From positions 45,646,914-45,710,913 of the forward strand of contig NC_016132.3 in assembly GCF_000005505.3 (NCBI RefSeq): DNA of 64,000 nt, written 5' to 3'. Within the stretch, counting starts at the first letter, position 1; each line of letters starts with the position of its first letter. Positions 10,510 to 22,721 of the stretch are shown one piece after another. The stretch comes from Brachypodium distachyon (Eukaryota > Streptophyta > Magnoliopsida > Poales > Poaceae). The notes beneath the pieces are model-generated. The model made no database searches. It was given only the letters and a program-made list of their open reading frames with translations, and was not told the DNA's origin. A program made the translations under genes and the position numbers.

Positions 10510-11922
10510 TTACCTAGAGGAGTCCCTCGATGACACATCAAATATGCGAAGGCGTCCTTTCGGCTTGACAGTGACCTTGGCTTTCTTGGTCAGGGGAGCC
10601 GACGGGGACGGTGATCGGAGCTTCGGTTCGTCGGATGCAGCCGTGGCACTCGACGGAATCGTCTCCTCAGGCACCTCATGCTGATGAGAATCTCCAGTCG
10701 ACTGCTCCGCTTCACTCAACCGACCACGCTTGCGCGACTGATGATCATCTTCCTCCTCATCCACGTCGTCCTCGTAAAGGGCGTCGGAGTTGGAGCAGTC
10801 GACCGGCTCACCATCATCAACTGGCACCCCTTCGTCCAGTGGAGGCTGGCTCATAAGCTCCGGGTGGCCCTGCAACAACACTTTTTCAATATAAACTAAC
10901 TTAGAAGATGCAGAGTAGTAAATGGCGAGTGAGTAAGGAAAAGTCACCTCTTCATGCGACCGGTCGGGTCCGTAAGGCGGCAGAGGCGACTCCAGATCTT
11001 CCAAGGTGATCTCTTTTCGGGTGACCACCCCTACTCGAGTCAGAAGGTCCTCGTCTGACAAATCTTGCACACAGATGGGAGTGGAGTCTGATGTCCCTGA
11101 GTACTCCCACATGGAGTGGGCTCTGGCCTGGATCGGCTGAATCTGCCTCTTCATGAAAAGTGGCAGACCACTCACCTCCTTCTCTGGAGTTTGTTCAAGC
11201 TCAGCCACTTGCTTTAGCAGAACCGTGATTCCAAGACTTCAACTTTCTCACTTGAGCTGAGGAGAAGAACTCGGGCAGACTGAAATCATTGCCGTTGACT
11301 GGCTCATCTTGGAGATAAAACCATCGACTCCTCCACTGCTGCACTAACTCGATTTGGTGAAGGGAGAAGTATTGGACATCTCCGCGGACTTGGATGTTGG
11401 CGCCGCCGGTCTTGTAGATCCAGTCGCCCTTACCCCGCCGCTTGATGATGAACAGCTTCTTCCACAAACCCCAGTGCGGTTCCACGCCCAAATAGCACTC
11501 ACAGAGCGTGATGAAGCACGCAATGTGAAGGTAGCTATTGGGCGTCAGATCATGCATCTGAAGCCCGTACGCTAGCAGCAGCGCATGGAAGAAGAAGTGG
11601 ACGGGAAGAGAGAGACCGCGAATCACGAAGCCGTAGAAAATAACTCTCTCCCCAGGCTTGGGACGGGGAGTTACCTCGTTGCTCGGCAGGCGGCCTTGCC
11701 GGAGTCCTCGCCGGGAATGAGCCCGTGCTTCCGCATCATCGAGAGATGAGGCGCCATGATCCCAGAACGTTTCCATTCCCCGGTCTTCTTGTCACCGCCG
11801 GGCGCGGCGTCAGTAGCTTTCTTGGATTTCTTGTCCAAGGCGGGGGGAGCGTCGCGAGACGCCCTCTTGCCGTCAGCAGCGGTGCTAGCACCGGCGGCGG
11901 TGGAGATCTTCTTTCTGCCCAT
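10510..11922 (-). pseudogene. Antisense Transposase_28-like gene of element B, 5' part
   Basis: The likely start is the ATG at 11922 on the minus strand, giving a basic N-terminus (MGRKKISTAAG). After a frame change near 11690 comes the globular domain with ERVIFYGFVIRGLSLPVHFF, LLLAYGLQMHDLTPNSYLHI and CECYLGVEPHWGLWKKLF, typical of the plant Transposase_28 (PF04195) family. A frame change or stop near 11205 is followed by an acidic, serine-rich tail with VDEEEDDHQSRKRGRLSEAE and a lysine-rich end (about 11208-10510). The layout (basic start, domain, acidic linker, later coiled coils) matches the antisense ORF of element A. The gene is broken at least twice. Confidence 0.65.
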
Positions 11923-12978
11923 GGTGGGGATCACGCAATGGCAGTGGTGGAGGAAGTGGGGAGCAAGTGCGACGAAGAGAAGGCTAGGTTTCGGGCGAGA
12001 AAGCAGAGCGCAGAAGGAAAACGTAGTGAAATGGGGGAGACAAGGGGGTGATTGGAGGAACGAAGAAGAAGATTGGTAACGGCACGAAGCGGAATCAATG
12101 CCGCACGATTTAGGATGGTGCCACGTGTATCACATCCTTGTATGACGCGTGGCCCCAGCGGAAACGGACCGTCCCCCTTCCGTTGGTTCAGGAACCCACT
12201 ACAGCTATCATTGCGCCTAAAATTTCGCGCATGTCATATTGTCAAATCAAACTGACCACATCCACAGTATTCAATTCAGTCTGTGCATAAAGCATAAGGT
12301 ACGTCCCATCGACTGCCCATATTATTTCTTTAACCACAGCATCAGTTGAGATGTCATGTCAAGTTCTAGAAAATTCGGGATGGCACCTGACGGTACAGGA
12401 ACTCGAAGTGTACCCCATTCAGGGGCACTCGACAACAATATCCGGGTCGCACAGACTGCGAAACAAACCCGAATCCACGTTCATAGCGTGAAGGTAAGAC
12501 CCGATGGTTTTTCATTGGGCCTGGAAATCAGCATCATCAGGCGATTCCAGACTATCCATGCGCTTGCATGAAGAAAAGATCCCAACGGATGCGTTGGTTG
12601 ATCGCCCTACAGTACTGGATTTCGAGTCTGTAAAACCCCCGGCAAGTTTGACCCGGATACCGCCAGTTATCCAGGATCGAGCCTGGGGACTCGAGTGCTG
12701 ATGTATGCTAACAGAGTTTTTGCCCAGGCGCAATTAACTGGACTCGACCGATCAAGTATTCCAGGCGCGTTATGCGACCATCCCACACAGTATCAGTACA
12801 AATCACAGAAATGCTATGTGGCTTCTGAGTCACAAGTTAGGGATTCCCTTAATTCAGGTCTCATAAACGTTCGAATCAATCGAATGGTGAACAGTTAAAA
12901 TCAGAAGACTATCTGCATCTTGACGTGCGATCAAGTTAGTGAAACAAAAAAACTCTTGAGTCCCTACCTGAGGCTAAC
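11923..12978 (+). other. Region between the antisense gene and the 3' LTR of element B
   Basis: No protein-coding signal. It contains purine-rich tracts around 11990-12060 and several CGAGT/ACTCG motifs that also occur through the rest of element B. It would include the promoter of the antisense gene if that gene is expressed. The motif CTGAGGCTAAC directly before 12979 is the candidate polypurine tract. Confidence 0.4.
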
Positions 12979-13456
12979 TGACGAGGGAATAACTCTTCGA
13001 GTTCTCAACCTTCATATACCTAATGCAGCCCATCAGGGGGTCCACTCGAAGGCCCACCAAGTATATGCAGGTCGAGTCCCTCAAATTGCGGTTCAAGTCA
13101 AGGAACATGATCTTTTCGTACCAGAATAAACCGATTTGATTGTAACCTTCCCGATTATCACGCCCGAGATCTAGCCGCCAGTATATAAGGCTAGGAGGGG
13201 GAGTCGGGAAGGGGGACCTCTATAGACACACGCCAGATCCATCTACGCATCATAACTTCATAGCTACTCTGTAATCTCGATCAATACAATACACCAAAAG
13301 CAGGACGTAGGGGTTTTACCTTCCGAGGGCCCTGAACCTGGGTAAACCTTGCGGCTCCCCTAGTCTTTGTTAGTCGACAAGATCGCTGGTGCACACCGTG
13401 CTTTCCTTCAGTCGAAAACCCTCGAATCAGGATATTGCCGAGGTAGCCCCTCGTCA
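12979..13456 (+). repeat. 3' LTR of element B
   Basis: The right end is CCCCTCGTCA at 13456, after which the sequence becomes AT-rich host DNA. The left end TGACGAGGG at 12979 is the inverted complement of that end over nine bases with one offset, and is directly preceded by the polypurine-like GAGGCTAAC. A TATA box (TATATAA) lies at 13182-13188, and the shared GCAGGACGTAGGGGTTTTAC block with CCTGGGTAAA lies near 13300-13350. At 478 bp it is shorter than the LTR of element A. The left boundary is less certain than the right. Confidence 0.55.
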
Positions 13457-14640
13457 TAGCCTCAAGTAATTTTTTCCAGAAATCCCTATAAAAAAAGAAA
13501 TTATACCTCTTTCTATAAGATTAATGAAAATTGAAAAAAACTTAGTAATTATAGAAAATTACCTAATAACCAACCTATTGCTTCGTATTGTCGAGATCCT
13601 AAGTAAGAAGCAATCACTATCTAAATAAATATCTATCATAAATGGGTAGATATATCATATAGTTGTAGCAACTTCAATTTTTTCTCTAAAGAAGAAATGA
13701 GATTCTAGGTTCTGAAGCAAAACTAAAGAGATGTAGATAAAGGGAAGGATGATATAAAGAAGAAAGAAGAATAAGTAAGATATAGGATTGCAATATGTAT
13801 GGTCTATGAATTTCATCATAAAAAGGCAATGTGATAAAGCATCAATATAATATGATAAAAATAACAGAGAATTCGAAATCGTAACTTGAAACAAGAACTA
13901 CAAATTTAAAGCAATAATTAAAAAGATCGACGTTTGTGTTCCATGATGAAAGCATGATTTAAAAAAGGAAATGTAGCGTCAATTCGGTTGCATAATTACT
14001 CGCAAAATAAAAAAATTGCATACTATGAAATTCGATGTTGGCGTTCCAAATTTGAAAAAGGAAATTTTGCAAGGAAATGTTTTTTTTCTTTTTTTGAGAG
14101 AAGTATCCCACTTTATTAACTCAAAATTTCTGGAAAATGTTTTTTTTCTTTTTTTTAGAGAAACCGCAAGCGGCGTCTCACTGAGAGAGAAGACGCAGCC
14201 ATGCGCATCGGTTCCGGATGGCAAACTGGTCGGTGCGATGCGAGCCATCGGTATTCTCATGGCCTAACAGGACTGCATCAAAAGCGGGCCAGCGGCTGCC
14301 TCCGTGTCTCTTGGGCCTTGTGGCGCTTCGGTCGGCTCTGTGGGCCTTGTTTCGTTTCTTCCACGGTTCGTTCCACCTGGGCACTGTGCGGCAAAGATCT
14401 TCACGTCTTCTGGCCTGTTTGCCCGTTGAAGCTCCTCGAGCGCAGAACGGAGCACCGTTAATCCCGCGTATCGAACCCTCGCTGCTCGCTGCTCCGTGCG
14501 CTTCCCATCACCAAAGCGCGCTGCCGGAGCACTCCGCCGACGCGCCACAACGCGCCGCGGGAATCGAACACCTCTCACCCCCACCAATCCCCCTCAATCC
14601 GCCGCGTTACGCCATTGCCACCCAAGGCAGGTATGCAGCA
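13457..14640. other. Spacer: AT-rich, then a GC-rich 14160-14640 block
   Basis: 13457-14090 is AT-rich with no gene. At about 14083-14160 two related T-rich segments (GGAAATGTTTTTTTTC and GGAAAATGTTTTTTTTC, followed by a GAGA-type tail) repeat 60-70 bp apart. 14160-14640 is GC-rich and ends with a donor-like CAAGGCAG|GTATGC on the plus strand. It could be a 5' untranslated exon or a transposon end, but no convincing protein is encoded. Confidence 0.35.
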
Positions 14641-15266
14641 TGCCACTCTAGATTTCTGAAGTAAAAAAAAAATCGGCCAGTCCAACGAAACCTTCTCTAA
14701 ACCTTCAGATTCAGAGACTTGGTAGTGGCTATACTTTGGAGTAGGAATTCTTCAGTCAAGCGCGACTACACCAAAATCATGGGAAAAATATAGAACAAGG
14801 GCTAAAGGCTTTCAGGAATTCAGGTCAGCAGTTCATATATCTTCACATCGAACATATCTGTCCAAACCTCCAGGATGAGCATATGCTATATATGCATTGG
14901 GAACGACACACCATACTTACAAGCATACATGTAAAACAAAAGAAGAAATTATGGTGCTGGTACCTTTATTGAGAACAAGAGAAACAAAATTCAAAGCCTG
15001 TATTGAGAACACTCCTATTTGTTGCATCTCAGCCTCGGTTGATATATAACTCCAGTAGGATGATATATATAATAGAAGGAATAGTAAGTGTCTTTACAAC
15101 TCCCAATGCCAATAGAACACAGAAGCCACAACCTATGTGACTACTTCCAAAATGTGTTTGAGCACTATATATAATACATGAAAAAATGGCAATAAATTAT
15201 GTGCTAATGTTCACTGATACAATGCAACCTTTACACCTATCGGCAATGAACTTTTGGTGACCAAAT

Positions 15267-18200
15267 TTACAGACAGAATGGAAGGCGAGGGCGGCTCTGG
15301 CTACGAATGTAGCAGACCAGATCATCGTTGTTGTTCTTGTGGTAATCAATTGTATCACTCAGCTGCTTGATGGCTTCTCTTTTCTCTTGCACTCGAGCTG
15401 CTAGCTCATCATCTTTTTCTTCAATTATCTTCTCAAGTTGAACCATCCTCTCATCTGCCTCAGCAGCACTACTAACCATTTCTGACATCACCTTTTCTTT
15501 CTTTTTCAATCTAATAGCCAACTCGTTGTTTTCCTTGAGCAATGCTTTCTGCTCATCAAGATGGTGGTGTAACTTATCCTTTAGGACACTGAGCTCTTCA
15601 CTGCATGCAGAAAATCGGGCAATGAAGTGTGCCAAACTCTGACTGGAGTGTGATTCAAGCTCATCCAGTTGACTGGCCAATTTACAGACCACTGACTCGG
15701 CACTTTCTTTTATTTGCATGAGAGTTTCTTCCAGCGAGCTGATCCTTCCAGAAAACACCTGTATTTGTTTTTCAAGATGCCCGATCTCAGCCTGTGATGT
15801 TTGCACTTTCATGATATAGCTGTTTTCTTTGCATCTGCTCTCTGCATCAGTAACTTTAAGCTTCTGCTTGGCTAGCTGGAGTTGAACTTCAAGTTCCTGC
15901 ACATGCTTTTGTAGCTTTGCATTCTCCTTATTTGCATATAACTTTTCCGCTTCCAAATGATGATGTTTGTCCAAAATTCCAGTGTTTTTCTCCTCTAGTT
16001 GATCTATTTTCTCAATCTGATTTTGCTTGAGTACCTCAAGCTGGGACGCCTTTGTGGATACCTCATCATATCTATGCTGAAGTCTCTGACAACTGCTAAG
16101 TATCCCTCTGATGCTCTGCTCGAGAACAGCAAGTTCTGTGTCATGATCTGTAATTTTCTGCTTAACTCTATCTTCGAATTTATTCATGAAGGACATGTTT
16201 TCCGCGCATGTTTTAATCATAATTTTCAGATCTTCCTCCACCTTTCCCTTCTGAGATGACAATATGTCGATTATCTTCTCCAAATCTTTTGCATTACTAT
16301 TCATATCACTAATTTGACTATCTGCCTCAGCTTGAACCTTCTCGAGTTTCTCGTGTAAGTTAGAAACTTTTAATATTGCCTCTTCAAACTGTTCTTCCAA
16401 GCTAGAATTGTTTTTCAACTGAATTGAAAGATTTTCCTTCAGTTTCACTATCTCACATTTAAGATTCTTGATAGAAGACTCTGACTGCTTTAGTTGTGTT
16501 AATAGTGTATCCTTCTCTTCTTGTGCCACCTTAATCTTCTTCTGTAACTCAACCTGAAAGTCTTCCAATTGTTTGGTCAAAGCATAGTTGTTCTTTTCTG
16601 ATTCATCATTAGCTTGTTGTAGAGCTGAAATGCTCTGCCTTTGCTTTTCTAGCTCGCGCTCACAGATCATCATAGAAGCTTGAGACTGCTGTAACTCTGA
16701 GAGAGCTGTTTCCTTCTCTTCGCGAAGTGCTAGAATATCTGCATGCAGGATGGCCCTAGTTTCCTCCAAATGCTTGTCCATGCTGTAATTATTTTCTAGC
16801 TGAACTGAAATATCCTCCTTCAGCTGAGCTACCTGACATTCAAGGTTTTTTATAGAGAACTCTGACTCCTGTAATTGGGTTAATACGGTATCTTTCTCTT
16901 CTTGTGCCACTTTAATCTCCTTCTGCAACTCAACCTTGACTTCTTCGAATTGTTTGGTCAGGTCACAACTGTTCCGCTGCAAGTCCTCATTAGCTTTCTC
17001 TAGAGCTGAAACAGTTCCACTTTGCTTTTCTAGTTCTCTCTCAAAGTTCATGATGGAAGCGTGAGACTGATGTAACTCTGACAGGGCTGTTTCCTTCTCT
17101 TTGCGTAGTGCTACATTATCCTCAAGAAAGTTGGTCCGTGATTCCTCAAATTGCTTTTCCAGGCTAGCATTGACGTTCTTCATATCTTCATTAGCTAGAT
17201 GCAAGATCAAAATTCGCTCTTGTGCTTGCTCTAACTCAATCCTATAGTTCTTGATGGAAGCCTCAGACTGCTGTAACTCTGAAAGTGTTTTGTTCTTCTC
17301 TTCTTGAAGTGCTATAATTTCTGCATGGAGACTAACCATGGCATATTCAGATTCTTTCTTCAGGTTAGCATTACACTTCTGCAGATCTTCATTTGCAAGC
17401 TGTAGAATATTGTTTTGTTCTCTTTGCTGCTCTAACTCAGATTCAAGGGTATTGACTAAAATGCTTGACTGCTGCAAATTATCAAGGGCTTGTTCCTTCT
17501 CTCCTTGTATCAGAATGATCTTTGCTTGCAGATTAGTCTTAGCTTCTTCCAGTTGCCTATCCAAGCTATAATTTTCCTCCTGCAGTTCTTCATTAGCTTG
17601 CTGGAGAACTGAAATTTGGGTTTGTTTCTGTTCCATCTCGCTTTGAAGGTTCTTCAAGTCGGCCTCTGACTGTTGTAACTGTGCAAGTGCTGATTTTTTC
17701 TCCTCCTGTTGTACTATAACCTCATTGTCCATATCAGTCTTTATTCCACTTAAGTCTTCAATGGTCTCCTGAAGATTTGAAATTTGTTCGTGTTTCTGTT
17801 GCATCTTACTTTCAAGATCAATAGTTGAAGCAACAGCTTCATTCTTTTGCCCTTTTACTGCTGTAAGCTCGTTATTTAGATTGGAATTCGTCAACTCTAG
17901 GTCTTTGTTTCCCTTCTGCATAACTGAAATTTGCTCAAGTTGCTGTTCGACTTCATTCTCAAGTTTCTTTAAAGAAGCTTCCAATTGTTTTAGCTCTAGT
18001 GCTGCAGAATTCTTCTCTCTATGTAGCTCTGCAATATTATCATTCAGGGCAACTTTTGTTGATTCCAGTTCCTTTTCTAGTTCCTTGACGCTAGAATGTG
18101 CCTTCTCCAACTCATTCAAACACTTGGATTGTTCTGATACTAGTCTTAATTTTTCTTCTTGTGCATAAGCACGTTCCTTGTTCAGATTGTTCATTAACTC

Positions 18201-19189
18201 CTCTTTCTCCAGTGTCATACCATCTATCTCCATCCCTGAAAGTTGAAGTTTGCTTTCAAGTGAATGGTTTTCTCCAAGCAAGGACTCGTTTTCAGCTTTG
18301 ATTTCAGCAAGAGTTGCCTTCAGCTGGGAACACTCGATATCAAAATTCTTCTGTTGTGCTTTCAGGTTATCATACTCCACTGACATCATCAAGTTTTGAT
18401 TCATCATCTTCTTTTTTTCCAATAAAAAGTTCTGCACTTCTTTCTCAGCTAGCTGGGCCTTCTCAAGTTGGGATGACAAGAAGGTGCATTTCTCCACTGT
18501 ATGATGCAGCTGATTGCTCATATCTTCCCTCTTGTTCTCCAGGCGTACAATTGAAATCTTCAGGTCCTCTCTCTCTGTTTCGATAATTTGCTTCTCACTG
18601 GATAATGTTCTGATCTCATTCTCCACGACTGCTAATGCCTTCAGTAATTCCCCTGTCTTCCCCTCTGCACTTTTGACCAATAATTTTAGATTTTCATTCT
18701 CAGATGACAAATTTGCTACATCTGAACTAAACTCTATCCTGGTTGATTCTTTATCATTTAGTGCTTCATCCAATAGCTGCTTCAGATTTGATATTTCCTT
18801 TGCTTGTTCATCTGCATTTTGTTTCAGTTTCTGAATTTCTGCTTCCACACTTCGTTCTGTGCCTTGATTATCTTCAGTAAGCTGCTTCCAGTCATTTTCT
18901 TCATTGAGCGTGTCTACTTTTGTCTCAGCAACATCGTTGTCTGATCTGTCTCCCTCTGAGTCTGAATCAGACGAATCTGAACCTGTGGAACTGTGCCCAA
19001 CATTTTCTAGTTTACTAATGAGCTGTTTGCAGTGCTTGTGCAGATATTGATATTCTTCGTGGAAACCCTTCACAAGGGAGGATAGTTTTGATTTCTTGAA
19101 GGTATTTCCAGAATCATCTACTTCAGTCTCAGGCATCTCATTCTCCTCTCTGATTATACGAAGAATACTTTCCACGTTCTCATCAACAC
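15267..19189 (-). CDS. Large coiled-coil protein, COP1-interactive protein 1-like (last exon)
   Basis: A single open exon encodes about 1307 residues of almost uninterrupted heptad-repeat coiled coil, ending at TAA (15267-15269). The N-terminal part (VDENVESILRIIREENEMPE, then KGFHEEYQYLHKHCKQLISK and an acidic-serine stretch SSTGSDSSDSDSEGDRSDND) and the C-terminal KREAIKQLSDTIDYHK resemble plant COP1-interactive protein 1 (CIP1)/NETWORKED-like proteins, which carry an actin-binding NAB domain upstream of such coiled coils; CIP1 was described as a cytoskeleton-associated partner of COP1. The exon starts at a good acceptor (TTCTTTCCACAG, intron side 19190 and up) in phase 2, so the first in-frame codon at 19175 (GTG) is not the start. 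An upstream coding exon with the ATG and the NAB domain was not found between 19.2 and 22.6 kb. An internal 381-bp in-frame duplication is visible at about 16.4-17.15 kb. Confidence 0.8.
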
Positions 19190-20109
19190 CTGTGGAAAGA
19201 AAAAAACAGCAAAGTGCTTTCAGACAATAAATGGCTACAACTAGGAACTGCTGTTAACCACAGTACAATGCAAAGTACATCTAAATAGCTAAAACGACAT
19301 AAGTGCTTAGATCATCCAACAAAAAGTAAACGGTATCAATAATAGAACAATAGGAATGTTTTAATGTAAATAATTTGATCTATGAGATTTGTGTTTCTTC
19401 TCGGAAAAAAGTAATAGTTAACGTGAGTCAAGAGAATACCCTTTTTGTTCTCCAGAAGATGTTTGGACTTCCTAATTTTGTGTGTCTTTGTCATGCTGAA
19501 CTGCTGAAGGTTCTTATGTGGACAAGCTTTGGTATTTCTTTGCCAAAAAGCAGATCTAGACCAAAGTGTTCATACTTGAGATCATATGATGCTGTAACTC
19601 CAGATTACACCTTTACTTGTGACACTGAGAGATGTCTCAAGAGTGAACTGTGTACAAGAACAAAAAGATAATTATGATATAGAAAAGATTGAAGCCCATT
19701 TTGGGGAGTATGTAAGCAACTTATGAAATCACAGAAGAGTTGTCTGTCCAACTGGATTTTTTTTTTAAAAACAAAGGTATCAACAATACAAAACTTATGC
19801 AGTTTTGTTCCCTCTCAAACGCACACCAAAATGCGCGTCATTTCATATTAGAAGCAAGTACCTAGATGGTGCGGGTCTTACTGCAAAAGCAAACAAAGAC
19901 AGAAAGGATGATAAAAAAGAACAAAGTGCACCCAAAGCAACGAACAGGGAAAAAAAGGAACAACCAAAAAGTTGTACACCTAGCCTAGTGACACTTACGA
20001 AGATTTTGGGGGTTTAAAATGGCAGCAGTTGTCAGCTATTACACCCTTTCTAGGCAAGACAAGGAGCAATAATAACACGACAAGTTTACATTGGTAATAA
20101 TAACATATA

Positions 20110-20222
20110 CTCCCTCCGTCCCATATTAAGCGACTCAAATTTGTGCAAATATGGATGTATCTATGCCTAAAAAACGTCTAGGTACATGTAATAGAAAGTC
20201 ACTTAATATGGGACGGAAGGAG
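20110..20222. mobile_element. Stowaway MITE (Tc1/mariner type)
   Basis: 113 bp with inverted ends CTCCCTCCGTCCCATATTAA and its near complement ending GGGACGGAAGGAG, flanked by TA at 20108-20109 and 20223-20224. It lies upstream of the coiled-coil exon, inside what is probably that gene's intron. Confidence 0.92.
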
Positions 20223-20899
20223 TACTTAAAATGGTATCATTTAATACTGGTGTTTGCTTAGATTGATATGGTTTCCCAGCTGAAATTTCTGATCAAAAGT
20301 TCAACGGAGTCATGGAGATTCTGGAGGTCTATTATATACCTTTACAAACACCTAGGAAATGAGAATTTATTTTAAAGGTGAGAATGTATCAAATTCAAAC
20401 AGTATGCGATAAGAAATTGGATGGGAATTGAGGAATTACAGAAGTAAGCTGAGGCCCATGGTGACCTCAAAGACACAGGGATGATTATGTAAGCTAGTTT
20501 ATTAACATGTTTAGTATTTTTACTTGGCAACATTTTTTAATTTTTAATCTTAGCACAATATGTTTGACATACCCTTTCAAGGACTGAAACAGCATATCAA
20601 CTAAAACAACACTTATGCTTCTTGACTGAATAACAAAGCACGAAGTACTTGTGCAGTACTCAGTACGTGTTAGTAGCTCTCTGCACTGCTGACATATATA
20701 TTGTATTCTCTTAATTTCGGCAGCGAAGTTAGACGCAGAACATGAAAATGAAAAGACCATCTTGTTGATGGATATGCAAGTAGACAGTGGCACAGCTTTC
20801 CAAGGACCAAAGTGGACCTTCGACCCTCTAGTTGTGAGGAATGGAAGCATTATTTAAGTGATTAAGGGATTGCAAGCTTAATCACTAAGATAACTAGTA

Positions 20900-20978
20900 C
20901 TCCCTCCGTTTCTAAATACTTGAAGCATTAGTTCAAGTTTGCACTAAAACAGCGACAAGTATTTAGAAACGGAGGGAG
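20900..20978. mobile_element. Short Stowaway MITE
   Basis: 79 bp almost entirely foldback: CTCCCTCCGTTTCTAAATAC at the left and its near-exact complement at the right, flanked by TA at both sides. The class has a CTAAATACTTG inner end, distinct from the CCATATTAA class at 20110. Confidence 0.92.
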
Positions 20979-21125
20979 TAGTATTTAGGGTGTTTATGCT
21001 GATTGAACTTCAAAATGTCATCTACCTGTCTAATTTATGCTTTATTTAGTGCCAACCTGCCTAGTTATGAGTTCGATCTCCGTCACTGCAAGGAGCATGT
21101 TTGGAAGGTTACACATAAAGTGCTA

Positions 21126-21237
21126 CTTCCTCCGTTTCATAATTCTTGTCTGAAATTTGTCAAAAATGGATATGTCTATTCCTAAAAAGCGTCTAGATAC
21201 ATGTAATATTTCGACAAGAATTATGGAACAAAGGGAG
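21126..21237. mobile_element. Stowaway MITE, diverged ends
   Basis: 112 bp. Left end CTTCCTCCGTTTCATAATTC pairs with right end GAATTATGGAACAAAGGGAG; TA at 21124-21125 and 21238-21239. Confidence 0.85.
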
Positions 21238-21334
21238 TACCTGGTAAGACTTTTGCCCCTTGGTTGAAACTTGAAAGTGGTTAGGATCTACTTTTTTTAT
21301 CATTGCACTTGGACTATTGGATATATCAATCATA

Positions 21335-21336
<2 letters not shown>

Positions 21337-21428
<92 letters not shown>
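21337..21428. repeat. (TA)n microsatellite
   Basis: About 46 uninterrupted TA dinucleotides. All ORFs reading I-Y-I-Y here are artefacts. Length is likely to vary between accessions and may be imprecise in assembly. Confidence 0.98.
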
Positions 21429-21433
<5 letters not shown>

Positions 21434-21840
21434 TGTTGCAGTTGCAGTACAAAATATTTGGTTCGCACATCAGACATGAGCTCAGCCTGCCATACAAGAA
21501 CACCTAATGTTGAGATAAGGTAAGTTCTGATACTATTTTTTTATTTCATGAAGACATCAAAGAACATTTGTCTACAAAGATGGTTAAACAGCAAATCCTT
21601 TAAAGGAGGACTAGCAGGTAACCATATTTGTTTTTATAGATTATTATTCTTTACTGTGACCACAGCCAAATTGTGTTATGGCTTAATATTGGTAGATAAA
21701 TTAAAATTTCATATACCAGCTCTATCTAGCGGTTCTATATTTTTACCGTACACGTCTTTTACTTATTGATGACTTCAAACATCTGAAGTACACATACATG
21801 GGCGAACTATATCAGATCTCAGTGAACCTTTCCCTAACTA

Positions 21841-22005
21841 CCTCCGTAAACGTCTACAATATCAAATAAGTATATTATGAAGATATAATATCATAATGGA
21901 TCTAATAAAACTAATTTAGAGTTGTGAAATGTTGGTAGATTCTTCTGTAAACTTGGTCAAACTTAGGACAAAGCCAAAACATCTTATATTTAGGAACAGA
22001 TGGAG
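21841..22005. mobile_element. Degraded Stowaway-type MITE
   Basis: Starts CTACCTCCGT-like after TA (21839-21840) and ends TATTTAGGAACAGATGGAG before TA (22006-22007). The internal sequence with AAACTTGGTCAAACTTAGGA is of the longer, CTAAATATAAG-type Stowaway class. The left end is diverged. Confidence 0.6.
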
Positions 22006-22613
22006 TACACCACAGCATAACTTGACCTCCCAACAGCATGACTTCCAAAAAGTGGAAAATTACCTGGTGGAAACTATCTTTACAGTGTGAAGTCGTGGGA
22101 ATCATTTGTATAGGTTGTGGGAAAAATCTAAAATAAGTACCACATGCAGAGGAGATAACATTCTTTTTAAGATGTAAAAATTCCAAGTTCAAACTCAGTT
22201 GCATTTGGAAGCTAGAAAACAAATTCGCCATGAATTAAAGATTTTCTAAACACATCAGAGTGATCCATCCAACAGCACACAGCCACACACACTGGTACAG
22301 CAACAGAAATCACTATACTGGTGCAACAACAATGGCATCACAGTAAGCCCATGCCCTAGAAGCCATAGATGGAAGTCAAGAAACGTACCAAATGAAACCC
22401 CTCCTCCTCTATATATGTTGTCTGCCACCTCTTATTGAACCCCGGGCAGTAAAGATCTGATAAGGAGAAAGAAAGATCAAGCATGACCAAGACGGCAAGA
22501 CCGTGCATCGATTTCAATCGAGCGGAGCGCCACTTGGCGCATCAAAACAGCGGGAAGAACTGAGCAAGAAGATCGATGCGGGAATCGACCGGGACAAAGA
22601 CGAGAGAAGTTAC

Positions 22614-22721
22614 CTGAGGCTGAAGGGCGAAGCGTTTGCTTGACGAAGCAAAACAAACTGCAGGAGTAGCAGCCACAGCCCACAGGTAGTCGAGATGTGT
22701 GTGGACAGAGCTTAGAAACGT
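22614..22721 (-). other. Candidate 5' non-coding exon of the coiled-coil gene
   Basis: On the minus strand a 108-nt segment is bounded by an acceptor (TTCACTTCTGTGCAG, intron side at 22722 and up) and a donor (CCTCAG|GTAACTT at 22613-22612). It has no ATG, so it would be untranslated. It lies in the right direction and distance to be an upstream exon of the gene ending at 15267. A TATA-like TATTTAT on the minus strand near 22995 is a possible promoter. This is inference from splice motifs only. Confidence 0.35.

Larger units (their letters stand above)
3131..13456 (+). mobile_element. Ty3/gypsy LTR retrotransposon B, interrupted by element A
   Basis: Element B is visible from the point in pol where element A was inserted through to its 3' LTR. 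Order on the plus strand: reverse transcriptase, RNase H, integrase (3131-6318), then a 6.6-kb non-pol region, then the LTR (about 12979-13456). The long region between integrase and LTR carries a multi-exon gene on the minus strand (about 11922 down to 6922). Its 5' LTR, gag and protease would lie upstream of the window. Frameshifts and stop codons in pol show it is non-autonomous now. The domain order RT-RNaseH-INT is that of Ty3/gypsy (Metaviridae-type) elements. Confidence 0.85.

Noticed and set aside
21193..21523. ORFs reading I-Y repeats
   Set aside because: Produced by the (TA)n microsatellite.
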